DNA of 34,702 bases from Sphingobium sp. D43FB (GTDB lineage: Bacteria > Pseudomonadota > Alphaproteobacteria > Sphingomonadales > Sphingomonadaceae), in the NCBI RefSeq assembly GCF_002312805.1, contig NZ_NMUA01000032.1:1-34702 (forward strand). Reading direction: 5' to 3'. This document shows, piece after piece, positions 34,330-34,702 of the stretch. Both the position numbers and the translations under genes were made by a program. Every line of letters starts with the position of its first letter. Positions within the stretch are counted from its first letter, which is position 1. Below the pieces are notes generated by a model. The model made no database searches. It worked only from the letters and a program-made list of their open reading frames with translations, and was not told the DNA's origin.

Positions 34330-34702
34330 ATGTCAGTTGTTACGATTGGCCTTGATCTGGCCAAAACGGTTTTCCAAGTTCACGGTGTAGATGAGGCCGG
34401 CTTAACCGTGCTTCGCCGAAAGCTCTCTCGGGCCGATATGGCGGCCTTCTTCAAAAAGCAGCCGCCGTGCCTAGTCGGAATGGAAGCGTGTTCTAGCGCG
34501 CATCACTGGGCGCGCTTGCTTGTGGAGATCGGCCACACGGTCAAGCTCATTCCACCTCAGTACGTTAAGCCGTACGTGAAGCGGAACAAGACGGACGCCG
34601 CCGACGCGGAGGCCATATGCGAGGCCGTCGCCAAGCCGAACATGCGGTTTGTTCCTATCAAGACGAAGCAGCAACAGGCGGTTCTGGCTTTGCATCGTGT
34701 CC
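34330..34702 (+). CDS. IS110-family transposase, N-terminal part
   Basis: The first 124 codons of an IS110 transposase (DNA recombinase), cut by the window end. The DEDD RuvC-like catalytic residues of the N-terminal domain are present: Asp9 in G-L-D-L-A-K, Glu52 in G-M-E-A-C-S-S-A-H-H, and Asp89 and Asp92 in K-T-D-A-A-D-A-E-A-I. K-R-N-K-T-D-A-A-D is the most diagnostic stretch. GGAGG at 34318-34322 lies 7 nt before ATG 34330. The C-terminal transposase domain with the catalytic serine lies beyond the window, so intactness is unknown. Confidence 0.92.
   Translation, partial: MSVVTIGLDLAKTVFQVHGVDEAGLTVLRRKLSRADMAAFFKKQPPCLVGMEACSSAHHWARLLVEIGHTVKLIPPQYVKPYVKRNKTDAADAEAICEAVAKPNMRFVPIKTKQQQAVLALHRV

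Larger units (their letters stand above)
34091..34702 (+). mobile_element. IS110-family insertion sequence, left part (cut by window end)
   Basis: The element comprises a structured non-coding leader followed by the 5' end of an IS110-type transposase gene. The left limit is approximate and the right end lies outside the window. It has landed behind the promoter side of a TonB receptor and does not interrupt a visible gene. Confidence 0.7.

Noticed and set aside
1..34702. CRISPR arrays, tRNA and rRNA genes, phage structural genes
   Set aside because: No regularly spaced repeats, cloverleaf sequences or rRNA-like stretches were seen on either strand.

Overview
The window looks like a chromosomal (or large-replicon) accessory region of an alphaproteobacterium, most likely a sphingomonad (Sphingobium, Sphingomonas or Novosphingobium type). 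The reasons are the high GC content, four TonB-dependent outer-membrane receptors in 35 kb, catabolic clusters of the receptor + MFS + hydrolase kind, a B12 salvage cluster with bluB and cbiZ, and IS110 and conjugation relics. The genus is inferred from gene content; no rRNA or tRNA gene is present to confirm it.

Layout. (1) 1-3.1 kb: a headless DUF3072 fragment, then a compact operon SRPBCC protein / zinc alcohol dehydrogenase / SDR. (2) 3.1-4.0 kb: about 0.9 kb without a recognisable gene. (3) 4.0-11.5 kb: a sulfate-ester utilisation operon on the + strand: TonB receptor, GPH-type MFS symporter, AtsK-like Fe(II)/2-oxoglutarate dioxygenase, Cys-type sulfatase, and a formylglycine-generating enzyme (FGE) translationally coupled to the sulfatase. 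Both the sulfatase and the FGE carry signal peptides. (4) 11.5-13.4 kb: a small foreign-looking insert with a minimal tyrosine recombinase and a pRiA4b ORF-3 family gene, ending where cobT is truncated.

(5) 13.4-23.7 kb, - strand: a cobalamin riboswitch followed by a tightly overlapping operon btuB-cobC-cobO-btuF-btuC-btuD-cbiB-cobQ-bluB-cobT. Almost every junction is an ATGA, GTGA or TGATG overlap. cobT, the last gene, is a pseudogene with two nonsense codons, a frameshift and a missing 3' end. On the other side of the riboswitch only the first 14 codons of cobU survive, joined to a frameshifted fatty-acid desaturase remnant. An apparently intact cbiZ (adenosylcobinamide amidohydrolase) follows. 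The cluster therefore encodes uptake, adenosylation, cobyric acid salvage and DMB synthesis, but both nucleotide-loop activation genes in it are broken.

(6) 25.5-26.3 kb: decayed sequence holding a multiply frameshifted TrbN/VirB1-like lytic transglycosylase, a relic of a conjugative element. (7) 26.3-33.8 kb: a second catabolic module of lower GC: a TetR regulator, a 33-bp near-perfect palindrome (its likely operator), a divergent TonB receptor, a Spinster-like MFS transporter and an alpha/beta hydrolase, then a convergent TonB receptor behind a bidirectional hairpin terminator. The substrate cannot be told from sequence. (8) 34.1-34.7 kb: the left part of an IS110-family element, with a structured leader that could encode a bridge RNA, and the first 124 codons of its DEDD transposase, cut by the window end.
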